Assembly: GCA_032622095.1 (NCBI GenBank)
Contig: CP136061.1
Span: 252,001 to 316,000 of the forward strand
Source: Siphonodentalium dalli
Lineage: Eukaryota; Mollusca; Scaphopoda; Gadilida; Siphonodentaliidae
Direction: 5' to 3'
Length of the DNA: 64,000 nt
The notes beneath the pieces were generated by a model. The model was not told the DNA's origin and ran no database searches. It saw only the letters and a list, made by a program, of their open reading frames with translations. The position numbers were made by a program, and so were the translations under genes. Positions 11,501 through 24,010 of this stretch are shown here, piece after piece. How positions within the stretch are numbered: position 1 is the first letter of the stretch; each line of letters begins with the position of its first letter.

Positions 11501-11507
11501 GGTATAC

Positions 11508-12696
11508 TACCGTTTCAACACATCGGCTATTTATCATTTTGCTGGTGAGAAGGCGTATGTTCAGTTTGGTGCTATTTATGTACACAGAAAAGGCATCATT
11601 ACTCGGGAAAGCAACATACCGAAATGCATATAGATGTACGCGAATCATGTTACGTTCTCACACAATGCAGCTTTCCCAAATCCGCGCTCTTTAAAATAGA
11701 ATTGGCTGCATGACTGGCCTACTTCTGATGGCACAGTGTGTTGCGCACCTGTCCGATTAAGTCGCTTTGAACCAAAAATGTATACAAAATTCGCACAAGC
11801 TGTGGAAAAGTTCGCGATCTTGGACAGTCAGTACAATCGGTTGGACAGTCAGTACAATCGGTATAAACGTTTGTAATGACATAACGTGTCTTGACAGCAT
11901 TACCTGTTATGCTATTTTGATATGTTTCTAAATTATATTTAATGCTTGATTCCTGATACACATATATAGTGACATTTCAGTGATCTTTCTAGAGCGTTCC
12001 CGAGCATGATAGAACTTCAAATAAAACATATTCGCCTTTGTCCCATTCTGGTGATTTGGGCTCGTTTTTAGCATGTTACTAATTTTATAATAAGGCGTAA
12101 TCAAGACAAGTGTTATCAGTTGTGTGAGTGATTGCCATTCGCGCATAATTATTTCATAAATAAATATATCCGCTGCACGTAGATATAACCGTCACTTATA
12201 GTACTGGCCGTTGAAATCACTGACCCGACAAACTGATAAACCAAGACTTAACACTTGGCAAATTACAGATCGGCATTGATTTAAAACTTCGCACTTCATT
12301 GTGGACAGACTATAACTATCCGTATATTTCACGAGAATATACCATCCCATAGCAGTTATAATTTTTAACATCTCAAGTCTTTAATTTGGAATATAGGCAC
12401 AAGAGATAGACACATGTGTGCATGTGGAACCCGTGCATGTTCTTTATTCCCGTTGCCAATTAAATATATATATTGTACACATGTGGGTATGTATACTAAT
12501 AAAACCGAACTGTGTGTGTGTTCATTTGTTTGTCGGTCTGACCTGCTATTGGTGCCCAACCGGTTGGATCATGACAAACTAAAATTGGAACACACGGTGA
12601 ATTGTCACGTGGAGTGTCATGGGATAGGTGCATCTGACGTCGTGTGATTTAATTTGGAATTCATGAATAATTTAATAACATGCTTACAACTATATC
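11508..12696. other. Unassigned spacer sequence between the two transposon relics
   Basis: About 1.19 kb with no gene that I recognise. It includes the 21-bp tandem duplication at 11820-11861 and short TG/CA-rich patches (12410-12425 and 12509-12520). The frames here are short and do not look coding. Confidence 0.7.
11820..11861 (+). repeat. 21-bp direct tandem duplication
   Basis: Two exact copies of a 21-bp unit that begins TTGGACAGTC and ends CAATCGG (11820-11840 and 11841-11861). The same pair is at 26134-26175 and 34965-35006, so the duplication predates the split of the three spacer copies. Confidence 0.95.
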
Positions 12697-12698
12697 TA

Positions 12699-12868
12699 CA
12701 GTATGCCCTAAGTAATCGACTCCTTAAACATAGCAGAATTATGGGTAATATTTCAGGATTTAGCGGGAAATATAGCCTGCTGACATTCATCCGAAAGCTC
12801 TCCTGAATCCCGAAAAGTTACCCATAATTCTGCTGTGTTTAAGGGGTCGATTACATAGGGCATTACTG
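12699..12868. mobile_element. Tc1/mariner-like MITE, 170 bp, TA-flanked
   Basis: Arms of about 50 bp form a long inverted repeat: 12699-12748 (CAGTATGCCCTAAGTAATCG...) and 12818-12868 (...CGATTACATAGGGCATTACTG). They differ by three substitutions and one indel. TA stands on each side (12697-12698 and 12869-12870), matching a TA target duplication, and the CAGT start fits Tc1/mariner-type ends. The class is inferred from ends and target site only. There is no transposase, so it would move only in trans. Confidence 0.82.
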
Positions 12869-12870
12869 TA

Positions 12871-13375
12871 TATCTGCGAATTTCTGTCTGTCTGCCTGTG
12901 TCTGTCTTCTACAGAAATTACAGGAGACCATCTAGATGATACCAAAGGGTCTACTAGGGGTCACTTTTTACGAGAAATATAATTTCAAAAGTAGCCTCAT
13001 TCTTAATCTTTTATTTTTGCGAACTGATGTGTTTATGATAAACATGTATCATAATATAAGGTCTGAAGTATGCATGGGTGTAACTAAATAAATACTTCAA
13101 TAGTTGTGGAACGGATTAATCGAGATAAACAAAATTACGATCGAAAAGGTGAGCCACTACTTATATTCCATGACTTTTTAAAGTTATAGATATAGTTAGA
13201 ATTATTGTGGTTATGGATACGGCTAGAGCATGGTTATGCTTATAGAAACATTTAGTATTGGGACATGGTACGGGTTGCCGATAGGTATGGTTATGTTAAG
13301 ATCTGGGTTATGGGAAAGGTAATGATTGAGAGGGGATTTGGATTGGAATATATATGATAATTATATGGAAGTATC
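12871..13375. other. Spacer end region with simple-sequence patches
   Basis: This begins with a TCTG-rich run (12883-12909) enclosed by AATTTCTGT (12879-12887) and ACAGAAATT (12911-12919), which could fold. From about 13205 to 13320 a degenerate GGTTATG word recurs (GGTTATGG, GGTTATGC, GGTTATGT, GGGTTATGGG). No gene is seen. Confidence 0.7.
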
Positions 13376-13406
13376 AAACTTCCAATAGGAAGTTTAAAAA
13401 TTCTAG
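13376..13406 (+). mobile_element. Helitron-like 3' terminus (hairpin plus CTAG)
   Basis: The stem AAACTTCC (13376-13383), loop AATA and stem GGAAGTTT (13388-13395) are followed by seven bases and CTAG (13403-13406). The next base is T. A hairpin shortly before CTRR, inserted in front of T, is the hallmark of a Helitron 3' end. The boundary was first placed by comparing flanks: the sequence left of CTAG is common to all three spacers, while the right side is family A here and at 27721 but family C at 36552. Intact A units have an A directly before this TTTATTC, matching an A|T target. GGAAGT (13368-13373) upstream allows an alternative hairpin with ACTTCC. The 5' end was not found. Confidence 0.65.
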
Positions 13407-16400
13407 TTTATTCTTCTTCTTAATATATTTTGTAACCCTTATATCTCTGAAAGTTTAAAAGATAGAATATTGAAATTTGGTAAGTATATGCACCTTGCCG
13501 ACCTACAGCGACTCGAGACATTTAGGTTTATGTCCCAACTTGCTTCCCAGAGTTATGGCCCTTAAACCAAAATTTTGGAAAAAGTTTGTGCCCAGATCTT
13601 CTCCTATAAGAAGTCAAGAAGCTGAAATCGGTTTTCGTAATTGTGTTAACTAACGAAAGGGTACGAATCGGGGAAATTTTCACTAAGGTCGGAAAACAAT
13701 TTGTAGACCTGGGGAGGGGTGCAAAATTTGTCAATTTTTTCTTGTCACCGATTCCAACCATTTTTACTGTCGTGTATCTCTACGACGTACTGATGCTACT
13801 CGTGAAAGAATTTTGTAAATCGGTTGAGAAATGTCCAAGTTATAACACATCGAAAAATGTACTAATAAAGTCCATGTGTAGAAAGTGCTTGTGCCCAGAT
13901 CTTCTCCTAGACGAAGCGCAACAGCTGGATTTGCTCTATGTGAGCGTCTTAAACATAGACAGAAGACCAAACCAGGAAATTTTGACAAAGGTCAGCTCAA
14001 TTTTTTTCTGGGCTAGGGGAGGGGCAAAATTTGTCAATTTTTTTTTGTCACCGATTTGAACCAAAATTGTTGTGAATTATCTATAAAATGCACTGAGTGA
14101 CCTCGTGAATGAATTTTATGAATCGGTTGACAAATGTCGAAATTGTGGCCCCTTCCTTTTTTCAAGTTTACAGAAAATGCACTATGAATTTAAATTCCTT
14201 CAATAAATCGTCACCTGTTTGATGTCATTCGATGGGGAATTTCTAGTACTTCTAAACGATTACCGACTTGCCGTATTATATCGATAAAGGCCAGAGATAT
14301 TCGAAAAGTGTGAACTGAATAACATACATATTGGCCTATATAGTAAAATATCGCCACAATACCTCACCAGAACCCTGGTAAATAGTAAAGGGGCAACAAA
14401 TACGAACACAATGACGCAATAATTAGCTCGATATCTCCAAAATTGGCCGATATATGATGACTTTTCTACCCGCGTCACCAAATTTCGAGGCATGGGTGGG
14501 GGTCACACCAGAGCGTGCCAACTGAACACAGAAATGTCAATAAACCATAATATCGACAATCCAATCAATTCCGCGCGATTCCCTTATTATACTTCCATAT
14601 TTTAATATGGAAGTATATTGTTATTCAATTTTTTATTTTTCACTATTATTTATTCTTCTTCTTAATATATTTTGTAACCCTTATATCTCTGAAAGTTTAA
14701 AAGATAGAATATTGAAATTTGGTAAGTATATGCACCTTGCCGACCTACAGCGACTCGAGACATTTAGGTTTATGTCCCAACTTGCTTCCCAGAGTTATGG
14801 CCCTTAAACCAAAATTTTGGAAAAAGTTTGTGCCCAGATCTTCTCCTATAAGAAGTCAAGAAGCTGAAATCGGTTTTCGTAATTGTGTTAACTAACGAAA
14901 GGGTACGAATCGGGGAAATTTTCACTAAGGTCGGAAAACAATTTGTAGACCTGGGGAGGGGTGCAAAATTTGTCAATTTTTTCTTGTCACCGATTCCAAC
15001 CATTTTTACTGTCGTGTATCTCTACGACGTACTGATGCTACTCGTGAAAGAATTTTGTAAATCGGTTGAGAAATGTCCAAGTTATAACACATCGAAAAAT
15101 GTACTAATAAAGTCCATGTGTAGAAAGTGCTTGTGCCCAGATCTTCTCCTAGACGAAGCGCAACAGCTGGATTTGCTCTATGTGAGCGTCTTAAACATAG
15201 ACAGAAGACCAAACCAGGAAATTTTGACAAAGGTCAGCTCAATTTTTTTCTGGGCTAGGGGAGGGGCAAAATTTGTCAATTTTTTTTTGTCACCGATTTG
15301 AACCAAAATTGTTGTGAATTATCTATAAAATGCACTGAGTGACCTCGTGAATGAATTTTATGAATCGGTTGACAAATGTCGAAATTGTGGCCCCTTCCTT
15401 TTTTCAAGTTTACAGAAAATGCACTATGAATTTAAATTCCTTCAATAAATCGTCACCTGTTTGATGTCATTCGATGGGGAATTTCTAGTACTTCTAAACG
15501 ATTACCGACTTGCCGTATTATATCGATAAAGGCCAGAGATATTCGAAAAGTGTGAACTGAATAACATACATATTGGCCTATATAGTAAAATATCGCCACA
15601 ATACCTCACCAGAACCCTGGTAAATAGTAAAGGGGCAACAAATACGAACACAATGACGCAATAATTAGCTCGATATCTCCAAAATTGGCCGATATATGAT
15701 GACTTTTCTACCCGCGTCACCAAATTTCGAGGCATGGGTGGGGGTCACACCAGAGCGTGCCAACTGAACACAGAAATGTCAATAAACCATAATATCGACA
15801 ATCCAATCAATTCCGCGCGATTCCCTTATTATACTTCCATATTTTAATATGGAAGTATATTGTTATTCAATTTTTTATTTTTCACTATTATTTATTCTTC
15901 TTCTTAATATATTTTGTAACCCTTATATCTCTGAAAGTTTAAAAGATAGAATATTGAAATTTGGTAAGTATATGCACCTTGCCGACCTACAGCGACTCGA
16001 GACATTTAGGTTTATGTCCCAACTTGCTTCCCAGAGTTATGGCCCTTAAACCAAAATTTTGGAAAAAGTTTGTGCCCAGATCTTCTCCTATAAGAAGTCA
16101 AGAAGCTGAAATCGGTTTTCGTAATTGTGTTAACTAACGAAAGGGTACGAATCGGGGAAATTTTCACTAAGGTCGGAAAACAATTTGTAGACCTGGGGAG
16201 GGGTGCAAAATTTGTCAATTTTTTCTTGTCACCGATTCCAACCATTTTTACTGTCGTGTATCTCTACGACGTACTGATGCTACTCGTGAAAGAATTTTGT
16301 AAATCGGTTGAGAAATGTCCAAGTTATAACACATCGAAAAATGTACTAATAAAGTCCATGTGTAGAAAGTGCTTGTGCCCAGATCTTCTCCTAGACGAAG

Positions 16401-17071
16401 CGCAACAGCTGGATTTGCTCTATGTGAGCGTCTTAAACATAGACAGAAGACCAAACCAGGAAATTTTGACAAAGGTCAGCTCAATTTTTTTCTGGGCTAG
16501 GGGAGGGGCAAAATTTGTCAATTTTTTTTTGTCACCGATTTGAACCAAAATTGTTGTGAATTATCTATAAAATGCACTGAGTGACCTCGTGAATGAATTT
16601 TATGAATCGGTTGACAAATGTCGAAATTGTGGCCCCTTCCTTTTTTCAAGTTTACAGAAAATGCACTATGAATTTAAATTCCTTCAATAAATCGTCACCT
16701 GTTTGATGTCATTCGATGGGGAATTTCTAGTACTTCTAAACGATTACCGACTTGCCGTATTATATCGATAAAGGCCAGAGATATTCGAAAAGTGTGAACT
16801 GAATAACATACATATTGGCCTATATAGTAAAATATCGCCACAATACCTCACCAGAACCCTGGTAAATAGTAAAGGGGCAACAAATACGAACACAATGACG
16901 CAATAATTAGCTCGATATCTCCAAAATTGGCCGATATATGATGACTTTTCTACCCGCGTCACCAAATTTCGAGGCATGGGTGGGGGTCACACCAGAGCGT
17001 GCCAACTGAACACAGAAATGTCAATAAACCATAATATCGACAATCCAATCAATTCCGCGCGATTCCCTTAT
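13407..17071 (+). repeat. Family A array in HOR copy 2
   Basis: One unit lacking its first 61 bases, including the hairpin (13407-14587), is followed by two whole 1242-bp units (14588-15829 and 15830-17071). The units appear identical in their overlapping parts. The array starts right after the CTAG of spacer copy 1. The short open frames here are products of the internal 303-bp duplication. Confidence 0.95.
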
Positions 17072-17133
17072 TATACTTCCATATTTTAATATGGAAGTAT
17101 ATTGTTATTCAATTTTTTATTTTTCACTATTAT
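17072..17133 (+). repeat. 62-bp A head fragment at A/B junction
   Basis: Same as 2758-2819: an A hairpin and its AT-rich trailer, then a B hairpin at 17134. Confidence 0.9.
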
Positions 17134-20100
17134 TATACTTACATATTTTAATATGGAAGTATATTGTTATTCAATTTTTTATTTTTCACTATTATTATTA
17201 TTTATTATTCTTAATATATTTTGAAACCCTTATATCTCAGAAAGTTTAAAAGTTAAAGCATTGAAATTTGGTAGGTATATGCACCATGCCAAGATGCATG
17301 GTAATGGAGCATTTAGGTTTGTGCCCTAACTTGCTTACCAGAGTTATGGCCCTTAAACCAAAATTTTGGAAAAAGTTTGTGCGCAGATTTTCTCCTGTAA
17401 GAAGTCAAGCAGCTGAATTCGGTTCTCGTAATCGTGTTAACTAAGGAAAGGGCACGAATCGGGGAAATTTTCACCAAGGTCCGAAAACAATTTGTTGACC
17501 CGGGGAGGGGTGCAAAATTTGTCAATTTGTTTCTTGTCACCGATTCCAACCATTTTTACTGTCGGGTATCTATACGATGTACTGATGCTACTCGTTAAAG
17601 AATTTTGTAAATCGGGTGAGAAATGACCAAGTTATAATACATCGAAAAATGTACTAATAAAGTCCATGTGTAGAAAGTGCTTGTGTCCCGATCTTCTCCT
17701 AGACGAAGCGCAACAGCTGGATTTGCTCTATGTGAGCGTCTTAAACATAGACAGAAGACCAAACCAGGACATTTTTACAAAGGTCCGCTCAATTTTTCCT
17801 GGGCTAAGGGAGGGGCAAAATATGTCAATTTATTTTTTGTCGCCGATTTTAACCAAAATGGTTGTGAAGTATCTGTAGGATGTACTAAGTATTATCGTGC
17901 GTGAATTTTGTGAATCGGTTGACAAATGTAGAAATGGTGGCCCTTTCCTTTTTTCAAGATTACTGGGAAAGCACTATGAATTTATATTTCTTCAACCAAT
18001 CGTGACGTGTTTGGTATCATTCGATGGGGAATTTTTAGCTCTTTTAAACGATTATTTATTTGCTGCATTATGTCGAATGAGTCCGGAGATATTCAAAAAA
18101 GTATGAACCAGAAACATACATATTGGCCTACATAGTAAAATATCGGCGCAATACCTCACCAAAACCCTAGTAAATATTATAGGGGCATAAAATACGAACA
18201 CAATGGCGCAAATATTAGCTCGATATCTCGAAAATTGGCCGATATATGACGACTTTTCTACCCGCGTCATCAAATTTCGAGGCATGGGTGGGGGTCACAC
18301 CAGAACGTTCCAACTGAACACAGAAATGTCAATAAACCATACTATCGACATTCCAATCAATTCCGAGCGATTCCCTTATTATACTTACATATTTTAATAT
18401 GGAAGTATATTGTTATTCAATTTTTTATTTTTCACTATTATTATTATTTATTATTCTTAATATATTTTGAAACCCTTATATCTCAGAAAGTTTAAAAGTT
18501 AAAGCATTGAAATTTGGTAGGTATATGCACCATGCCAAGATGCATGGTAATGGAGCATTTAGGTTTGTGCCCTAACTTGCTTACCAGAGTTATGGCCCTT
18601 AAACCAAAATTTTGGAAAAAGTTTGTGCGCAGATTTTCTCCTGTAAGAAGTCAAGCAGCTGAATTCGGTTCTCGTAATCGTGTTAACTAAGGAAAGGGCA
18701 CGAATCGGGAAAATTTTCACCAAGGTCCGAAAACAATTTGTTGACCCGGGGAGGGGTGCAAAATTTGTCAATTTGTTTCTTGTCACCGATTCCAACCATT
18801 TTTACTGTCGGGTATCTATACGATGTACTGATGCTACTCGTTAAAGAATTTTGTAAATCGGGTGAGAAATGACCAAGTTATAACACATCGAAAAATGTAC
18901 TAATAAAGTCCATGTGTAGAAAGTGCTTGTGTCCCGATCTTCTCCTAGACGAAGCGCAACAGCTGGATTTGCTCTATGTGAGCGTCTTAAACATAGACAG
19001 AAGACCAAACCAGGACATTTTTACAAAGGTCCGCTCAATTTTTCCTGGGCTAAGGGAGGGGCAAAATATGTCAATTTATTTTTTGTCGCCGATTTTAACC
19101 AAAATGGTTGTGAAGTATCTGTAGGATGTACTAAGTATTATCGTGCGTGAATTTTGTGAATCGGTTGACAAATGTAGAAATGGTGGCCCTTTCCTTTTTT
19201 CAAGATTACTGGGAAAGCACTATGAATTTATATTTCTTCAACCAATCGTGACGTGTTTGGTATCATTCGATGGGGAATTTTTAGCTCTTTTAAACGATTA
19301 TTTATTTGCTGCATTATGTCGAATGAGTCCGGAGATATTCAAAAAAGTATGAACCAGAAACATACATATTGGCCTACATAGTAAAATATCGGCGCAATAC
19401 CTCACCAAAACCCTAGTAAATATTATAGGGGCATAAAATACGAACACAATGGCGCAAATATTAGCTCGATATCTCGAAAATTGGCCGATATATGACGACT
19501 TTTCTACCCGCGTCATCAAATTTCGAGGCATGGGTGGGGGTCACACCAGAACGTTCCAACTGAACACAGAAATGTCAATAAACCATACTATCGACATTCC
19601 AATCAATTCCGAGCGATTCCCTTATTATACTTACATATTTTAATATGGAAGTATATTGTTATTCAATTTTTTATTTTTCACTATTATTATTATTTATTAT
19701 TCTTAATATATTTTGAAACCCTTATATCTCAGAAAGTTTAAAAGTTAAAGCATTGAAATTTGGTAGGTATATGCACCATGCCAAGATGCATGGTAATGGA
19801 GCATTTAGGTTTGTGCCCTAACTTGCTTACCAGAGTTATGGCCCTTAAACCAAAATTTTGGAAAAAGTTTGTGCGCAGATTTTCTCCTGTAAGAAGTCAA
19901 GCAGCTGAATTCGGTTCTCGTAATCGTGTTAACTAAGGAAAGGGCACGAATCGGGAAAATTTTCACCAAGGTCCGAAAACAATTTGTTGACCCGGGGAGG
20001 GGTGCAAAATTTGTCAATTTGTTTCTTGTCACCGATTCCAACCATTTTTACTGTCGGGTATCTATACGATGTACTGATGCTACTCGTTAAAGAATTTTGT

Positions 20101-23100
20101 AAATCGGGTGAGAAATGACCAAGTTATAACACATCGAAAAATGTACTAATAAAGTCCATGTGTAGAAAGTGCTTGTGTCCCGATCTTCTCCTAGACGAAG
20201 CGCAACAGCTGGATTTGCTCTATGTGAGCGTCTTAAACATAGACAGAAGACCAAACCAGGACATTTTTACAAAGGTCCGCTCAATTTTTCCTGGGCTAAG
20301 GGAGGGGCAAAATATGTCAATTTATTTTTTGTCGCCGATTTTAACCAAAATGGTTGTGAAGTATCTGTAGGATGTACTAAGTATTATCGTGCGTGAATTT
20401 TGTGAATCGGTTGACAAATGTAGAAATGGTGGCCCTTTCCTTTTTTCAAGATTACTGGGAAAGCACTATGAATTTATATTTCTTCAACCAATCGTGACGT
20501 GTTTGGTATCATTCGATGGGGAATTTTTAGCTCTTTTAAACGATTATTTATTTGCTGCATTATGTCGAATGAGTCCGGAGATATTCAAAAAAGTATGAAC
20601 CAGAAACATACATATTGGCCTACATAGTAAAATATCGGCGCAATACCTCACCAAAACCCTAGTAAATATTATAGGGGCATAAAATACGAACACAATGGCG
20701 CAAATATTAGCTCGATATCTCGAAAATTGGCCGATATATGACGACTTTTCTACCCGCGTCATCAAATTTCGAGGCATGGGTGGGGGTCACACCAGAACGT
20801 TCCAACTGAACACAGAAATGTCAATAAACCATACTATCGACATTCCAATCAATTCCGAGCGATTCCCTTATTATACTTACATATTTTAATATGGAAGTAT
20901 ATTGTTATTCAATTTTTTATTTTTCACTATTATTATTATTTATTATTCTTAATATATTTTGAAACCCTTATATCTCAGAAAGTTTAAAAGTTAAAGCATT
21001 GAAATTTGGTAGGTATATGCACCATGCCAAGATGCATGGTAATGGAGCATTTAGGTTTGTGCCCTAACTTGCTTACCAGAGTTATGGCCCTTAAACCAAA
21101 ATTTTGGAAAAAGTTTGTGCGCAGATTTTCTCCTGTAAGAAGTCAAGCAGCTGAATTCGGTTCTCGTAATCGTGTTAACTAAGGAAAGGGCACGAATCGG
21201 GAAAATTTTCACCAAGGTCCGAAAACAATTTGTTGACCCGGGGAGGGGTGCAAAATTTGTCAATTTGTTTCTTGTCACCGATTCCAACCATTTTTACTGT
21301 CGGGTATCTATACGATGTACTGATGCTACTCGTTAAAGAATTTTGTAAATCGGGTGAGAAATGACCAAGTTATAACACATCGAAAAATGTACTAATAAAG
21401 TCCATGTGTAGAAAGTGCTTGTGTCCCGATCTTCTCCTAGACGAAGCGCAACAGCTGGATTTGCTCTATGTGAGCGTCTTAAACATAGACAGAAGACCAA
21501 ACCAGGACATTTTTACAAAGGTCCGCTCAATTTTTCCTGGGCTAAGGGAGGGGCAAAATATGTCAATTTATTTTTTGTCGCCGATTTTAACCAAAATGGT
21601 TGTGAAGTATCTGTAGGATGTACTAAGTATTATCGTGCGTGAATTTTGTGAATCGGTTGACAAATGTAGAAATGGTGGCCCTTTCCTTTTTTCAAGATTA
21701 CTGGGAAAGCACTATGAATTTATATTTCTTCAACCAATCGTGACGTGTTTGGTATCATTCGATGGGGAATTTTTAGCTCTTTTAAACGATTATTTATTTG
21801 CTGCATTATGTCGAATGAGTCCGGAGATATTCAAAAAAGTATGAACCAGAAACATACATATTGGCCTACATAGTAAAATATCGGCGCAATACCTCACCAA
21901 AACCCTAGTAAATATTATAGGGGCATAAAATACGAACACAATGGCGCAAATATTAGCTCGATATCTCGAAAATTGGCCGATATATGACGACTTTTCTACC
22001 CGCGTCATCAAATTTCGAGGCATGGGTGGGGGTCACACCAGAACGTTCCAACTGAACACAGAAATGTCAATAAACCATACTATCGACATTCCAATCAATT
22101 CCGAGCGATTCCCTTATTATACTTACATATTTTAATATGGAAGTATATTGTTATTCAATTTTTTATTTTTCACTATTATTATTATTTATTATTCTTAATA
22201 TATTTTGAAACCCTTATATCTCAGAAAGTTTAAAAGTTAAAGCATTGAAATTTGGTAGGTATATGCACCATGCCAAGATGCATGGTAATGGAGCATTTAG
22301 GTTTGTGCCCTAACTTGCTTACCAGAGTTATGGCCCTTAAACCAAAATTTTGGAAAAAGTTTGTGCGCAGATTTTCTCCTGTAAGAAGTCAAGCAGCTGA
22401 ATTCGGTTCTCGTAATCGTGTTAACTAAGGAAAGGGCACGAATCGGGAAAATTTTCACCAAGGTCCGAAAACAATTTGTTGACCCGGGGAGGGGTGCAAA
22501 ATTTGTCAATTTGTTTCTTGTCACCGATTCCAACCATTTTTACTGTCGGGTATCTATACGATGTACTGATGCTACTCGTTAAAGAATTTTGTAAATCGGG
22601 TGAGAAATGACCAAGTTATAACACATCGAAAAATGTACTAATAAAGTCCATGTGTAGAAAGTGCTTGTGTCCCGATCTTCTCCTAGACGAAGCGCAACAG
22701 CTGGATTTGCTCTATGTGAGCGTCTTAAACATAGACAGAAGACCAAACCAGGACATTTTTACAAAGGTCCGCTCAATTTTTCCTGGGCTAAGGGAGGGGC
22801 AAAATATGTCAATTTATTTTTTGTCGCCGATTTTAACCAAAATGGTTGTGAAGTATCTGTAGGATGTACTAAGTATTATCGTGCGTGAATTTTGTGAATC
22901 GGTTGACAAATGTAGAAATGGTGGCCCTTTCCTTTTTTCAAGATTACTGGGAAAGCACTATGAATTTATATTTCTTCAACCAATCGTGACGTGTTTGGTA
23001 TCATTCGATGGGGAATTTTTAGCTCTTTTAAACGATTATTTATTTGCTGCATTATGTCGAATGAGTCCGGAGATATTCAAAAAAGTATGAACCAGAAACA

Positions 23101-24010
23101 TACATATTGGCCTACATAGTAAAATATCGGCGCAATACCTCACCAAAACCCTAGTAAATATTATAGGGGCATAAAATACGAACACAATGGCGCAAATATT
23201 AGCTCGATATCTCGAAAATTGGCCGATATATGACGACTTTTCTACCCGCGTCATCAAATTTCGAGGCATGGGTGGGGGTCACACCAGAACGTTCCAACTG
23301 AACACAGAAATGTCAATAAACCATACTATCGACATTCCAATCAATTCCGAGCGATTCCCTTATTATACTTACATATTTTAATATGGAAGTATATTGTTAT
23401 TCAATTTTTTATTTTTCACTATTATTATTATTTATTATTCTTAATATATTTTGAAACCCTTATATCTCAGAAAGTTTAAAAGTTAAAGCATTGAAATTTG
23501 GTAGGTATATGCACCATGCCAAGATGCATGGTAATGGAGCATTTAGGTTTGTGCCCTAACTTGCTTACCAGAGTTATGGCCCTTAAACCAAAATTTTGGA
23601 AAAAGTTTGTGCGCAGATTTTCTCCTGTAAGAAGTCAAGCAGCTGAATTCGGTTCTCGTAATCGTGTTAACTAAGGAAAGGGCACGAATCGGGGAAATTT
23701 TCACCAAGGTCCGAAAACAATTTGTTGACCCGGGGAGGGGTGCAAAATTTGTCAATTTGTTTCTTGTCACCGATTCCAACCATTTTTACTGTCGGGTATC
23801 TATACGATGTACTGATGCTACTCGTTAAAGAATTTTGTAAATCGGGTGAGAAATGACCAAGTTATAACACATCGAAAAATGTACTAATAAAGTCCATGTG
23901 TAGAAAGTGCTTGTGTCCCGATCTTCTCCTAGACGAAGCGCAACAGCTGGATTTGCTCTATGTGAGCGTCTTAAACATAGACAGAAGACCAAACCAGGAC
24001 ATTTTTACAA
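17134..24010 (+). repeat. Family B array in HOR copy 2
   Basis: Whole 1246-bp units start at 17134, 18380, 19626, 20872 and 22118. A 647-bp cut unit spans 23364-24010. The pattern of unit-specific variants (TAATACATCG only in the first, CGGGGAAATT in first and last) repeats that of 2820-9696 exactly, so the block was copied as a whole rather than regenerated. Confidence 0.95.

Larger units (their letters stand above)
9697..13406 (+). repeat. Spacer copy 1 (3710 bp) between satellite arrays
   Basis: This sequence is unrelated to A, B or C and is present three times in the window (9697, 24011 and, shortened, 33364). It contains an hAT-like element, a Tc1/mariner-like MITE, a 21-bp tandem duplication, a TCTG-rich hairpin and, at its right end, a Helitron-like terminus. 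No open frame longer than about 110 codons is present. The longest one runs through the poly-C tract and is clearly spurious. Copies 1 and 2 look identical. Confidence 0.92.

Noticed and set aside
13205-13345. Interstitial telomere-like repeat (GGTTATG words)
   Set aside because: The words are irregularly spaced and do not form a TTAGGG-type tandem; more likely AT-rich simple sequence.
9697-13406. tRNA, 5S or snRNA gene in the spacer
   Set aside because: I saw no B-box-like GGTTCGANTCC, 5S internal control region or snRNA motif on either strand; no RNA gene can be supported.
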